From JABCPE02 sp963518955 (GTDB lineage Bacteria > Bacteroidota > Bacteroidia > Flavobacteriales > Weeksellaceae), in NCBI GenBank assembly GCA_963518955.1, contig CAUQKI010000002.1:1-64000 (forward strand): a DNA stretch of 64,000 bases, written 5' to 3'. The notes beneath the pieces were generated by a model. That model was not told the DNA's origin. It ran no database searches and saw only the letters and a list, made by a program, of their open reading frames with translations. A program made the translations under genes and the position numbers. Shown here one piece after another: positions 1 through 8,540 of the stretch. The first letter of the stretch is position 1. Each line of letters begins with the position of its first letter.

Positions 1-201
1 CTTCCCATTGAACAAATAGGGCATGGTCTTGTTTGTGCTGTGTTCCTCAAACAACGCTTCTCCAAACGCGATATACTCTGTATGCTGGGTTATTCTTCCT
101 TCTCTATCCGTAATGTAACTGCTTGACCCCAAATGGTCTGGGTGGTAAAAATACAAATTCTTTTCTCTTATCCCATTATCCACAAAGCCATATCCTGCTT
201 T
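1..201 (-). CDS. Rhs tip cassette 5 (partial, runs off the left edge)
   Basis: The minus strand reads AGYGFVDNGIREKN, then YHPDHLGSSSYITD, EYIAFGEALFEE and MPYLFNGK. This is the same RHS-associated core segment that precedes every toxin tip in this locus. The open frame starts at AAA GCA GGA (201) directly behind an in-frame TAA (204-202), and there is no ATG. The variable toxin tip and its immunity gene lie beyond position 1. By analogy with the neighbouring cassettes this is a silent displaced tip module, so the array continues leftwards. Seen: core homology and in-frame stop. Inferred: silence and function. Confidence 0.8.
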
Positions 202-406
202 TTATGATTTTCTTAAAGATCTTCTTCTCTGTTTTTGTATTTATTATGTTTATCAGATAATTATATCTTATTTATAATAAAAACAACACATCTGGAACAT
301 TACCCAATTTTTAATGAATAATTACACTTTTTATATTTGGAATAACATCTTTAAAATATATTTTTCTCTCCTTGCTATATAATTTTCTCTTGGAGTACTT
401 ATTATC
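202..406. other. Cassette boundary, non-coding
   Basis: This AT-rich spacer lies between the stop of the immunity gene on its right and the core fragment of the leftmost cassette. It contains one copy of the locus-specific boundary sequence (279-305). The stretch 202-278 closely resembles 3,538-3,604 in front of cassette 3, so the spacer is itself a dispersed repeat of the array. No gene is seen. Confidence 0.6.
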
Positions 407-829
407 TCATTTACATTTATTTTGACTGGTCTTGTAAACTATTCCATCTTTATTTGTCTTTACTCTAATACTAAAAATAGGTTTTCCTACTACTGCCTGA
501 GAAATAGTATAAGATGAGTTTTTCATTAGCTCTATCTTATTTATTATTTTATTATCTTTATATATTCTATATGAGTGTGGAATTTTATTTAATGTGATGT
601 TATTTGGAGCTGTATTATCATTATCTTCCCATTTAATTTGAATTTGTTGCTCTATTAGAAATCCTTTGTGATCCACAGAATCATTGTCTATGTAAATATT
701 TTTTAATCCATATTTGCTACACTCTATAATCTTTTGTTTATTAGTATCAAAATAGATAACAGGTTTATACTTTTTATGACAAGAAGTGAGTGCTATTAGA
801 AGTATATTAGTTATTATTATTTGTTTCAT
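407..829 (-). CDS. Putative immunity lipoprotein of the first zincin cassette
   Basis: The product is 140 aa. It has a lipoprotein signal peptide: a short basic start, a hydrophobic stretch, and the lipobox LTSC with Cys17. The mature protein should therefore be anchored outside the cytoplasm. The remainder is a Lys/Asn-rich soluble domain I do not recognise. The gene starts 23 bases inside the 3' end of the upstream toxin module (807-1,871), a translational-coupling arrangement typical of toxin/immunity pairs. Because the toxin partner carries an HExxH zinc-protease motif, a periplasmic inhibitor is a reasonable inference. The immunity role rests on position, size and export signal, not on a recognised family. 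Confidence 0.65.
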   Translation of the reverse strand: MKQIIITNILLIALTSCHKKYKPVIYFDTNKQKIIECSKYGLKNIYIDNDSVDHKGFLIEQQIQIKWEDNDNTAPNNITLNKIPHSYRIYKDNKIINKIELMKNSSYTISQAVVGKPIFSIRVKTNKDGIVYKTSQNKCK

Positions 830-1871
830 TTTTTATATATGCTCTGAACCATTGGTTTATTCTTTCTATTTTATCTTTTTCTGTATTATTTTTATTTTCA
901 AATAAAGATTTCAACTTATCTTTTCCATAATATTTATTTATAAATCTATTAAACATTCTAAAATTCGTTGTTCCTCTTTCTGCTTGCTTTTCTAATGGAG
1001 CTTTATCATGATAATCTTCATAATCCAAACTAGAATTTTCAATTGCAGCTTTAATATATCCCAATATACTTCTTCCAATATGTAATGTATTACTTTTTGT
1101 TTCATCTAATTGTGGAATATGTCCTACTTCATGAGACATTAAGTCTAAAAAATTAATTAAATCATTTGGATTTACATCAAAATTAGATATGATTGCATTT
1201 GAAGAGCTATCCCCTGTTGTCAATGCTCCAACTCCCCGTTTGTAAAATCTAATTTTAGTAGCTAAAATATTATCATAACTTACACCTGAAACTAAATTAA
1301 GCAAATGTGTTACCGATGAAGTAAAACCAAATTCTTTTGGAATATATCTTCCATTCTTCAATTCTCTTTTTGTTACATTTAAAAGAGGGCTTTTTGCATA
1401 TGTCAACATTTCTAGACTCCCCATCTGCATTCTTAAATCAACTTGCTTTCCATTTGGATCAATAAAATTTATCGGATTTTGGTAGGTATATGTATAAGTA
1501 TTCAGGTTCATAGGGTTGAATATCCCACCATTGTGTTGTCCATCTATGTAATGCTCATGTTCTTTGATAGGATTATAACCACTGAGTGGGTCAGTATTCA
1601 GCCACAGGCTGGTTTTCATATCCAGATACCTTGCCCCAAAATAAGTCAGATTGGTCTCACTGTCCAGCTCCTTCCCATTGAACAGATACGGCATGGTCTT
1701 GCTTGTGCTGTGTTCCTCAAACAACACTTCTCCAAACGCTATGTATTCTGTGTGCTGTGTTATCCGTCCTTCTCTATCGGTGATGTAAGACGAAGACCCC
1801 AAGTGGTCTGGGTGGTAAAAATACAAATTCTTTTCTCTTATTCCATTCGGAACGAAGCCATATCCTGCTTT
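807..1871 (-). CDS. Silent Rhs tip cassette 4: RHS core fragment plus HExxH metalloprotease-like tip
   Basis: The frame opens at AAA GCA GGA (1,871) behind an in-frame TAA. There is no ATG; the first possible initiation codon giving the core is a TTG at 1,826. The first about 130 codons are the RHS-associated core (YHPDHLGSSSY, FNGKELDSET, TYTYQNPINFIDPNGK). The DPxG motif marks the tip junction. The tip of about 215 aa contains LMSHEVGHIPQ, a HExxH zincin signature, and is otherwise unfamiliar. Rhs proteins are known to carry variable C-terminal toxins after a DPxG-like junction, and orphan tips can be swapped into the main gene by recombination through the core. A zinc endopeptidase toxin is the inferred activity; no downstream third ligand was assigned with confidence. 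Confidence 0.75.
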   Translation of the reverse strand, partial: KAGYGFVPNGIREKNLYFYHPDHLGSSSYITDREGRITQHTEYIAFGEVLFEEHSTSKTMPYLFNGKELDSETNLTYFGARYLDMKTSLWLNTDPLSGYNPIKEHEHYIDGQHNGGIFNPMNLNTYTYTYQNPINFIDPNGKQVDLRMQMGSLEMLTYAKSPLLNVTKRELKNGRYIPKEFGFTSSVTHLLNLVSGVSYDNILATKIRFYKRGVGALTTGDSSSNAIISNFDVNPNDLINFLDLMSHEVGHIPQLDETKSNTLHIGRSILGYIKAAIENSSLDYEDYHDKAPLEKQAERGTTNFRMFNRFINKYYGKDKLKSLFENKNNTEKDKIERINQWFRAYIKNETNNNN

Positions 1872-1966
1872 TTATATTTTTCTTAAAGATCTGCTATTCT
1901 TTGAGGATTTGATAATTTACCTTCTGCTTTCTCTTTGGTGATATGGATGATACCTCATTTATTTTT

Positions 1967-2002
1967 ATTGTGAATTTTTAATAATATATTTAGGATATTC
2001 CC
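1967..2002. repeat. Cassette-boundary repeat (short form)
   Basis: This copy reads ATTGTGAATTTTTAATAATA and then TTTAGGATATTCCC. The first half matches the boundary copies at 5,735-5,790, 8,611-8,650 and 29,471-29,519. The second half lacks the AACAACACATCTGG portion. It lies at the 3' end of the next immunity gene. Confidence 0.55.
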
Positions 2003-2526
2003 TATTTGTATAATTCCCATAAATATTTCTTGTCCTCTCTAATTAAAAGCATATTATGTCCATCTATAGCAATTATACCATCTTTAAGCGTAAATAAATA
2101 TTGAGGTAAACCACTTATTCTGAAGCCTATTGGATTTAATTTTAATAAATAGATTATTTCTTTTGATTCCTTATCTATTAAATTAGTTTTACACCAATTT
2201 AATAGATATTTATCTCCATTAATTAGTATTACTGAGTTTATATCTTTTTCTTTATCAAAAAAAATAAACCATTTTTTATTTTTTTTAAAATACCATTTAT
2301 CATTTCTTATTTTAAAAATAGTTGTTGTAGTATTATTTAATGTATCTCTGCTAAATAACCCTTCTTCCTTAAATATTAAATCATCTAAAAATATTCTTTT
2401 GTATTCAAAAAAAACCTTATACTTATTCTCTTGTTCAGGAGTGCTTTCAAATCGTATATTAATAAACTTCTGTGATAAACATACTGAACTAATACATAGG
2501 AACACTACTAATAATATATCTTTCAT
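2002..2526 (-). CDS. Putative exported immunity protein of the second zincin cassette
   Basis: The product is 174 aa with a Sec signal peptide: hydrophobic residues about 4-17, with a CLSQ cleavage region and no clear lipobox at the right spacing. It is followed by a beta-rich domain with many Lys, Trp and Phe that I do not recognise. The ATG overlaps the stop of the upstream toxin module by four bases (ATGA), which ties it to that toxin. Function is inferred from the pairing. An exported inhibitor would fit a toxin that acts in the periplasm. Confidence 0.65.
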   Translation of the reverse strand: MKDILLVVFLCISSVCLSQKFINIRFESTPEQENKYKVFFEYKRIFLDDLIFKEEGLFSRDTLNNTTTTIFKIRNDKWYFKKNKKWFIFFDKEKDINSVILINGDKYLLNWCKTNLIDKESKEIIYLLKLNPIGFRISGLPQYLFTLKDGIIAIDGHNMLLIREDKKYLWELYK

Positions 2527-3537
2527 TTTTCTTCATTTTTTCTTTCTTTCCAAATAATTTTACTAACTCTCTCATTATAAGATTTTAATTCTTCCTCATA
2601 TGTATTACCATTGGCTTTAGAAAGTTTTTGTATATAATCTTTAAATTGTTTCGATTCTTTACTTCCTTCCCATACCAAATCATTTAATTGCAGATCAGTA
2701 TAACCTAAATTATTATCTTGATTATATTCTTTCAGAGCATTTAAATATGTATCATGATATTCCATAAAAGTATCATGATTATGTTCCTCTTTCTTGAAAG
2801 TTGTGGCTATTTTTGCATGTAACGCCTCATGTATTAAAGTTCCTGCCATAGCAATTTCACTTTTTTCAAAATTGTTAGCTGTCAAAGCGGACTTTCCATA
2901 GTAAGATTTTGATTCTACTGCATCAATAGATTTTCCTATAATTTTTTTCCCCTGTGTTTGGGTAGTTATTGTTCGAGTACTATATGTTGTAGCATTAGAT
3001 CCTACTGATACATTTTTATCACCATAATCTAAATAAAAATTAAAGGATTTTGAATTAGAATACTTTGATAAAATATTTTTATATACAGTATTAGTTTTCA
3101 TTAAATTTTTATATATAGAAGCATATGAAGATTTTAGAAACTCTTTTGATGGAATAACATCCCTTCCATCAGGATCTATAAATTTTATTGGGTTATTCAG
3201 TGTATAGGTATATGGTGATGTTTCTAGATACTTCTCTGCCAGCGGGTCTGTATTCAGCCAAAGGCTGGTCTTCATATCCAGATATCTCGCCCCAAAATAA
3301 GTTAGATTGGTTTCTTGGTCTAATTCCTTCCCATTAAACAAATACGGCATGGTCTTGCTAGTGCTGTGCTCCTCAAACAATACCTCTCCAAAGGCTATGT
3401 ATTCCGTATGCTGGGTTATCCGTCCTTCTCTATCGGTGATGTAAGACGAAGACCCTAGATGGTCAGGATGGTAAAAATACAAATTCTTTTCTCTTATTCC
3501 ATTCGGAACGAAGCCATACCCTGCTTTTTATGATTTT
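2523..3537 (-). CDS. Silent Rhs tip cassette 3: RHS core fragment plus HExxH metalloprotease-like tip
   Basis: The open frame starts behind an in-frame TAA at 3,540-3,538; the only early start codon is a TTG at 3,482. The core portion ends in PYTYTLNNPIKFIDPDGRD. The tip of about 220 aa contains LIHEALHAKIATTF, a HExxH zincin motif, followed at short distance by HNHDTFMEYHDTYLNAL, which supplies additional His/Glu residues that could complete a metal site. The C-terminus is charged and probably helical. The tip shares no obvious similarity with the HExxH tips of cassettes 2 and 4 beyond the motif. Proteolytic toxin activity is inferred from the motif and locus type. Confidence 0.75.
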
Positions 3538-3604
3538 CTCAAAGATCTTTTTCTCTGTTTTGTATTTATTATGTTTATCAGATAGTTATATATTATTTAT
3601 AATT

Positions 3605-3631
3605 AAAACAACACTTTTGGAACATTACTCC
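3605..3631. repeat. Cassette-boundary repeat
   Basis: This is a copy of the sequence AAAACAACACNTNTGGAACATTAC that recurs at module borders (compare 279-305, 5,766-5,790 and 29,439-29,464). It lies just left of the stop codon of the immunity gene 3,640-4,020. Confidence 0.6.
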
Positions 3632-3639
3632 TATTCTTA

Positions 3640-4020
3640 TTACCAATTATTTGGTAAAATAATAGAATTATTATCCTCATAGTCTAATGTATCTATTAAA
3701 TAGCCTCCCCTTTTTATCAAAAGTTTTAAAGAACCTTTGGGTTTAATAATCGAATCTCCCACTTGGATTTTTTCTTCCCAATCTGAAAATATTGGTAAAC
3801 TATCTCTATCATACACGATATAAGGAGCTGAATGATTACTATAATCTATACTATGCCTTTTTAATATAGATTTTATTTCTCTATTCCTTATTTTATCGTA
3901 CGCAAATCTATTATCCTCTTCAATAGTCGTAGGATTTAGGTAAAAATACCATTGTAATAATGAAAACAATAGTATCGTAATAAATATACACCAATAATAA
4001 AACTTCCTTAAATCTTTCAT
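3640..4020 (-). CDS. Membrane-anchored immunity paralogue (copy 2)
   Basis: The product is 126 aa with one N-terminal transmembrane segment (residues about 9-28, rich in Ile, Leu, Phe and Trp). A soluble domain follows, containing GDSIIKPKGS. It is a close paralogue of 4,159-4,536: the first 37 residues are nearly identical and the rest is clearly related. Its ATG overlaps a TGA that ends a leftover fragment of the toxin tip, so it arose by tandem duplication of the tip end plus immunity gene. It is probably a single-span anchor with an extracytoplasmic domain. The paralogues have diverged in the soluble half, suggesting different specificity. The immunity role is inferred. Confidence 0.65.
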   Translation of the reverse strand: MKDLRKFYYWCIFITILLFSLLQWYFYLNPTTIEEDNRFAYDKIRNREIKSILKRHSIDYSNHSAPYIVYDRDSLPIFSDWEEKIQVGDSIIKPKGSLKLLIKRGGYLIDTLDYEDNNSIILPNNW

Positions 4021-4158
4021 CTTCCTATCAATTTTGTTTTAGACCTTGACCAAACTGCTCCAACATCTAAACCTATACCATAGCTACCTCCTTTGGTAGT
4101 ATATGCTCCTTCTCCCTTTTTTCCACCAGTTATATTTAATTCTAAACAATCATAAGAA
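4018..4158 (-). pseudogene. Duplicated 3' fragment of a glycine-rich Rhs tip
   Basis: The minus strand encodes GEGAYTTKGGSYGIGLDVG followed by AVWSRSKTKLIGR and a stop. This is nearly identical to the last 35 residues of the toxin at 4,533-5,600. The fragment ends with the same ATGA overlap into the following immunity gene. It has no start and no core. It is the scar of a tandem duplication that copied about 0.5 kb of tip end plus immunity gene. The sequence right of about 4,125 is not alignable. Confidence 0.75.
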
Positions 4159-4536
4159 TTACCAATCTACAGTTGGAATATTATTTACTATATCTATATA
4201 ATCTAATGTATCTATGGCAGACCCATTTTTAATTATAATTTGTATAGAGCCTTTGGGCTTTATTATTGAATCTCCTATACCTATTTTTTCTTCCCATTCA
4301 TAATCAATAGGGATACTATCTTTGTCATAAACAATGAATATAGCTCTTCTTTTGTAATTATTGATACTTTTTCTTTTAATAACAGCTTTTATCTCTCTTT
4401 CTCTAATTTTTGATAGTAATAGTTTATTATCCTCTTCAATAGTCGTAGGATTTAGGTAAAAATACCATTGTAATAATGAAAACAATAGTATCACAATAAA
4501 TACACACCAATAATAAAACTTTCTTAAATCTTTCAT
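4159..4536 (-). CDS. Membrane-anchored immunity protein (copy 1)
   Basis: The product is 125 aa with a single N-terminal membrane segment (residues about 9-28) and then a charged domain with GDSIIKPKGSIQIIIKNG. The start overlaps the stop of the glycine-rich toxin module by four bases (ATGA). It is paralogous to 3,640-4,020. I do not recognise the family. Membrane anchoring fits an immunity protein guarding against a toxin that works at or across the inner membrane, but this is inference from topology and position. Confidence 0.7.
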   Translation of the reverse strand: MKDLRKFYYWCVFIVILLFSLLQWYFYLNPTTIEEDNKLLLSKIREREIKAVIKRKSINNYKRRAIFIVYDKDSIPIDYEWEEKIGIGDSIIKPKGSIQIIIKNGSAIDTLDYIDIVNNIPTVDW

Positions 4537-5600
4537 CTTCCTATCAATTTTGTTTTAGACCTCGACCAAACTGCTCCTACATCCAAGCCTATACCATAGC
4601 TACCTCCTTTGGTAGTATATGCTCCATCTCCTTTTTTTCCCCATCTATTTGGATTAAATTGTTCTGAAGCATTGAGTCCTTTTTCTATTGTCGTTCCACC
4701 ATATGACCCAGAAATTGCTCCTAGTCCTACTTCATAAGAGTTTCCATATCCTTCAAAATCACTTACTCTAAATAATCTATTAGGATCAGTTGTTGTTATA
4801 GGCATAAAATCTAAACTCAATCCTGCACCTATTCCTAAAGTTCCACCGACTGTATAATAGAAAGATGAATCTCCATAAGAATCTTTCACATATCCAAAAG
4901 ATAAACTGGCTCCTCCACCAACGGTAAAACTAAGAGTTCCTTGCACTGCCATACCACTTACACTTGTTTTTGATGAAGTGATAGTAGTACCAATAGGGGT
5001 TTTAATAGATTTGCCATTTTCAATATGTGAAAGTGTTATTTTGGTATCTCCTGTTTTTTCAGTGATGGAACCATTTGCATTTAAATAATACATTCTATCA
5101 GTATATTTACCTGTATAACTCCTATGAGATATACCTATTGTATTTTTTCTTCCTAGATGATTATAGCCTTTTAATTCTTTATTGGTATCTTTCCACTCTA
5201 TATCTCCTGTTTTTTTATTTTGATACCAATCTGTGCTCTCTCTCCCATCAGGGTCTACTAACATTATCGGGTTATTATTCGTATATGCGTACGGTGTCAT
5301 GGTTTTTTCTGCCAGCGGGTCTACATTCAGCCACAGCGATACTCTCGGGTCATAGTATCTCGCTCCGTAGTAATACAATCCTGTCTCCGTGTCCAGCTCC
5401 TTCCCATTGAACAAATAGGGCATGGTCTTGTTTGTGCTGTGTTCCTCAAACAACACCTCTCCAAAGGCTATGTACTCTGTATACTGGGTTATTCTTCCTT
5501 CTCGGTCGGTAATATACGAAGAACTTCCCAAGTGGTCTGGGTGGTAAAAATACAAATTCTTTTCTCTTATCCCATTGTCCACGAAGCCATACCCTGCTTT
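4533..5600 (-). CDS. Silent Rhs tip cassette 2: RHS core fragment plus glycine-rich tip
   Basis: The frame opens behind an in-frame TAA at 5,603-5,601; the first usable codon is GTG at 5,582. Core motifs are NGIREKN, YHPDHLGSSSY, GLYYYGARYYDP and AYTNNNPIMLVDPDGRE. The tip of about 240 aa is rich in Gly, Ser, Thr and Tyr with alternating hydrophobic segments (SFTVGGGASLSFGY, GGTLGIGAGLSLDF, GLGAISGSYGG) and no catalytic motif I can see. The main toxin 9,177-18,425 ends in a tip of the same style. A membrane-inserting toxin is plausible given the membrane-anchored immunity protein, but this is inference. Confidence 0.75.
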   Translation of the reverse strand, partial: KAGYGFVDNGIREKNLYFYHPDHLGSSSYITDREGRITQYTEYIAFGEVLFEEHSTNKTMPYLFNGKELDTETGLYYYGARYYDPRVSLWLNVDPLAEKTMTPYAYTNNNPIMLVDPDGRESTDWYQNKKTGDIEWKDTNKELKGYNHLGRKNTIGISHRSYTGKYTDRMYYLNANGSITEKTGDTKITLSHIENGKSIKTPIGTTITSSKTSVSGMAVQGTLSFTVGGGASLSFGYVKDSYGDSSFYYTVGGTLGIGAGLSLDFMPITTTDPNRLFRVSDFEGYGNSYEVGLGAISGSYGGTTIEKGLNASEQFNPNRWGKKGDGAYTTKGGSYGIGLDVGAVWSRSKTKLIGR

Positions 5601-5666
5601 TTATGATTTTCTTAAAGAACTGCTACTCTTTTTAAGGATTTGATAATTTACCATATGCTTTCTTTC

Positions 5667-5710
5667 TTCGGTGTCCCTTCGGTAATCCTTCGGTGAAGGT
5701 TCGGTGTCCT
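5667..5710. repeat. Four tandem copies of an 11-bp unit
   Basis: TTCGGTGTCCC, TTCGGTAATCC, TTCGGTGAAGG and TTCGGTGTCCT follow each other without gaps. TTCGGT is invariant and the last five bases vary. The repeat sits in the non-coding spacer upstream of cassette 2, only a few tens of bases from the boundary repeat. No other copy was seen in the window. Confidence 0.8.
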
Positions 5711-5734
5711 CTCGTTTACGGTTTTCTAATTATT

Positions 5735-5790
5735 TTATGGTTTTATTGTGAATTTTTAATAATAAAAACAACACATTTGGAATATTACCC
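5735..5790. repeat. Cassette-boundary repeat (long form)
   Basis: The copy reads TTATGGTTTTATTGTGAATT, then TTTAATAATAAAAACAACAC and ATTTGGAATATTACCC. It is nearly the same as 29,471-29,519, which lies 24 kb away on the far side of the phage-like element. It lies between the immunity gene 5,797-6,369 and cassette 2. Confidence 0.65.
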
Positions 5791-5796
5791 AAAATC

Positions 5797-6369
5797 TCAA
5801 CTATACAGACTAAAATCTGAGACCTTTATGAACCATTGTAAAGAGCTGTAATCATCATTATGATACTCATATTTATTAATATAAAACAAGTATTGAATCG
5901 TTACAAAACTCTCATCATTTAGAGTAGAGTTTATATAGAATTTTCCTTCTTCTTTTTCTACTGTATATATTTTTTTAATCCTTTCCATGCCAAATTTTCT
6001 ATATATATTCATGATTTTCTCATCAAGAGTATAAATTTCCTTAGGCTTATAAAAGAATTTAATAGGAATCACTCTTTTAAAATTAAGAACCTCATATAGA
6101 AATACTGTATAAGAACAATCTTGTTTGTAATAGTTTTCGTATATTATCTGTAAATCTTCTATGGAAATCTTTCCTACTTGTTCAGAATTATGTACTTTGA
6201 CAAATACATATTCTTTTAATTTCATTACATGAACTTCTACTATTTGCTCAGTGGTATTTCCTTTTTTTGAGGAAGATGTAAAGTTTTCAATACTACCTAA
6301 TGAAAATAAATCATCATTTCCAGAACAAGACATTAATAATAATACAATTAAGATTTTTAATCTATTCAT
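5797..6369 (-). CDS. Putative immunity lipoprotein of the M91-like cassette
   Basis: The product is 190 aa with a lipoprotein signal: MNRLKILIVLLLMSCSG, lipobox LMSC with Cys15. The mature part is rich in Lys, Tyr and Glu and is not recognised. It starts two bases after the stop of the toxin module 6,372-8,540, consistent with coupled expression. Position, size and export to the envelope support an immunity role against the HExxH toxin upstream, but this is inferred. Confidence 0.65.
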   Translation of the reverse strand: MNRLKILIVLLLMSCSGNDDLFSLGSIENFTSSSKKGNTTEQIVEVHVMKLKEYVFVKVHNSEQVGKISIEDLQIIYENYYKQDCSYTVFLYEVLNFKRVIPIKFFYKPKEIYTLDEKIMNIYRKFGMERIKKIYTVEKEEGKFYINSTLNDESFVTIQYLFYINKYEYHNDDYSSLQWFIKVSDFSLYS

Positions 6370-6371
6370 AA

Positions 6372-8540
6372 TTATTTAGAATTTTTATTATTAGGAGGGT
6401 TATTAAGTAGCTTTACATCTATTTTTTTACCCCCATATGTACTTCTGATTGGAAGCCCTTTTTCTTTCCTCCAAAGATTTTCATTATAAACAGCTCTAAT
6501 TTCAGCAGGGCTTTTATAACTTCTTTTTTGTTGACTATCACCCATATTTCCTATTTCATAATCATACTGATGTCTCATTTCATGTATTATGGTTGTTGCA
6601 TCTGTACTAATTACTTTTTCTAAATCTTGAAATGTTTTTTTATCTTCTTTTGAAAAATTAAATGTTGTAAGAGTATGATTAGAATCAGTTTCTTTTCTAC
6701 CTATATTTATAAGATGACCATTTTTTTCCAAACTAAATGAGCGGGTAACACTATTGTCACTACCTTCCTGTATAATGTGTAAATTATCAGAATTTTCTAA
6801 AGTATGAAGTTGTGTTTTTAAAATATTATTTTTTGAATGTTCAATATCTCTATATACCCTTGCCAACCTAAATAAAGTAACACTAACATTATCCGTTCTT
6901 CCATCATACTTCTTCCCTGTATTTCTAGTTATATAATTTCCATTTTTATCTTTATGTATACTAGCATAATAAAAATGCCCTTTACTATAAACTAATTGTT
7001 GTCCTGTTTTTGAAATAAATATAATATCTCTCCCATCAGGATCTATTGCGTTTATTGGATTATTTGCAACATAAGTGTATGGAGATATGTTTGGATACTT
7101 CTCTGCCAGCGGGTCTACATTCAAGAATATACTTGTCTTAGGGTCATAGTATCTTGCTCCGTAGTAGTAAAGCCCCGTCTCACTGTCCAGCTCCTTTCCA
7201 TTAAACAAATACGGCATGGTCTTGCTTGTGCTGTGTTCTTCAAACAACACCTCTCCAAACGCAATATATTCTGTATGCTGGGTTATTCTTCCCTCTCTAT
7301 CCGTAATGTAACTGCTTGACCCCAAGTGGTCTGGATGGTAGTAGTAAAGGTTTTTTTCTCTTATTCCATTGTCCACGAAGCCATACCCAGCTTTCACGGT
7401 CTGTGGAGTAATCGGGTCTCCATATTGTACAGGTGGACCTGGGACATCTCCCGGCTCATTGAACTTCGGTGGTCTTGGCCAGCCTTCGGGTGGTTCTTGG
7501 TCTTGGCGGATATTCTGCCATCCAAGGCTCGGGTAAGGCTGTCCTGTCCATTCAGGGCTGGCGTAGATGCCATGCTGTGTCGGCGGACCAGGCGGAACCT
7601 TTAGTCCTCTTATATAATTGTCCCTTGCCTCCTGCATTTGGGCGTTTTGGCGGATGTAGTCTATTCCTCCCGCCATGATGCCCGTGTTCTTATGCACAAA
7701 AGTCCCTTCACCCAGCTTGCTCACTATCCTGCTGCTTCCTTCAAAATAATGCTTGGTAAATTTCCCTTTCTGCACCACGAAATAAGGGTTTACATAGGCG
7801 GTATAGTCGTCCATGTGAGTGATAACCGCCGATGTCAGCCCGTTGGTCACCACCGTACTGCTCTCCCCACTGCTTTTCACGGCTCTTTCGCCCGTGTGGT
7901 CGTAAGTGTAGAGATGCAGTTTTCCATTATCGTTAATGCCTCTCAGCCTGTTTTCCTCGTCCCAGACCATAGCGCGGAAGCTCTTAGATTCCTCGTAGTA
8001 GACAGGGTTGCCGTTGCCGTCATATTGGTAAGTTCGGGCTTTAGGTTTGCCCATCTCCATGATTTCACTTGGGGCGTGAGGGTGGGCAGGGTTGTTGTAG
8101 CTGTAGTCCAGCGTATAGCCCTTCTGCACCCCTCCAGAGAGGTGGTTTAGTTCTTTCTTTGTGATGGAGTTAAGATTATTATAACTCATTTTCAGCTCAT
8201 AGCTGGCACTGGTAAGCTCTCCGGTGTAGTTTCCTTTGGCACGGGTCAGCCGGTTGAGATTATCATACTGATATTCATAGCTGGAAGCCCCGCCCAGTGC
8301 ATTGCGGATAATCGGGAGCTGGTTCTCCACCTTGAGGATGTTCCCTACCAAATCATACGCATAACGGTTGTTCTGGATAAGGAAATTTCCCCCGCCTTTT
8401 TGTTTTTTCTTTGGGCGTGCCCCTTGCCAAGGCTGTTCCCGCTTCATCGGGTCGGGCTGTACGCTATTACTCCTCGCCGTGAGCCATGCTAAAACCCCAC
8501 AACTACGGCTGTGGGGTATCCGCTGCCATCCCTCACGCAA
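6372..8540 (-). CDS. Rhs tip cassette 1: long RHS core fragment plus M91-like HExxH tip
   Basis: The 722-aa frame opens with a TTG, not ATG. From about 8,394 leftwards it repeats the main toxin gene (about 11,272-9,990) almost base for base: FLIQNNRYAYDLVGN, YEYQYDNLNRL, the Pro-rich segment KVPPGPPTQHG, and the final core NNPINAIDPDGRD. The tip of about 215 aa contains TIIHEMRHQYDYEIG (HExxH) and, further on, SPAEIRAVYNENLWRKEKG and LPIRSTYGG. That arrangement resembles M91-type zinc-protease effectors. The codons right of 8,394 come from a GC-rich foreign segment (8,396-8,560) and probably do not encode a real N-terminus. It may be silent, or it could replace the main tip by recombination over 1.3 kb. 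Confidence 0.75.
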   Translation of the reverse strand: MREGWQRIPHSRSCGVLAWLTARSNSVQPDPMKREQPWQGARPKKKQKGGGNFLIQNNRYAYDLVGNILKVENQLPIIRNALGGASSYEYQYDNLNRLTRAKGNYTGELTSASYELKMSYNNLNSITKKELNHLSGGVQKGYTLDYSYNNPAHPHAPSEIMEMGKPKARTYQYDGNGNPVYYEESKSFRAMVWDEENRLRGINDNGKLHLYTYDHTGERAVKSSGESSTVVTNGLTSAVITHMDDYTAYVNPYFVVQKGKFTKHYFEGSSRIVSKLGEGTFVHKNTGIMAGGIDYIRQNAQMQEARDNYIRGLKVPPGPPTQHGIYASPEWTGQPYPSLGWQNIRQDQEPPEGWPRPPKFNEPGDVPGPPVQYGDPITPQTVKAGYGFVDNGIREKNLYYYHPDHLGSSSYITDREGRITQHTEYIAFGEVLFEEHSTSKTMPYLFNGKELDSETGLYYYGARYYDPKTSIFLNVDPLAEKYPNISPYTYVANNPINAIDPDGRDIIFISKTGQQLVYSKGHFYYASIHKDKNGNYITRNTGKKYDGRTDNVSVTLFRLARVYRDIEHSKNNILKTQLHTLENSDNLHIIQEGSDNSVTRSFSLEKNGHLINIGRKETDSNHTLTTFNFSKEDKKTFQDLEKVISTDATTIIHEMRHQYDYEIGNMGDSQQKRSYKSPAEIRAVYNENLWRKEKGLPIRSTYGGKKIDVKLLNNPPNNKNSK

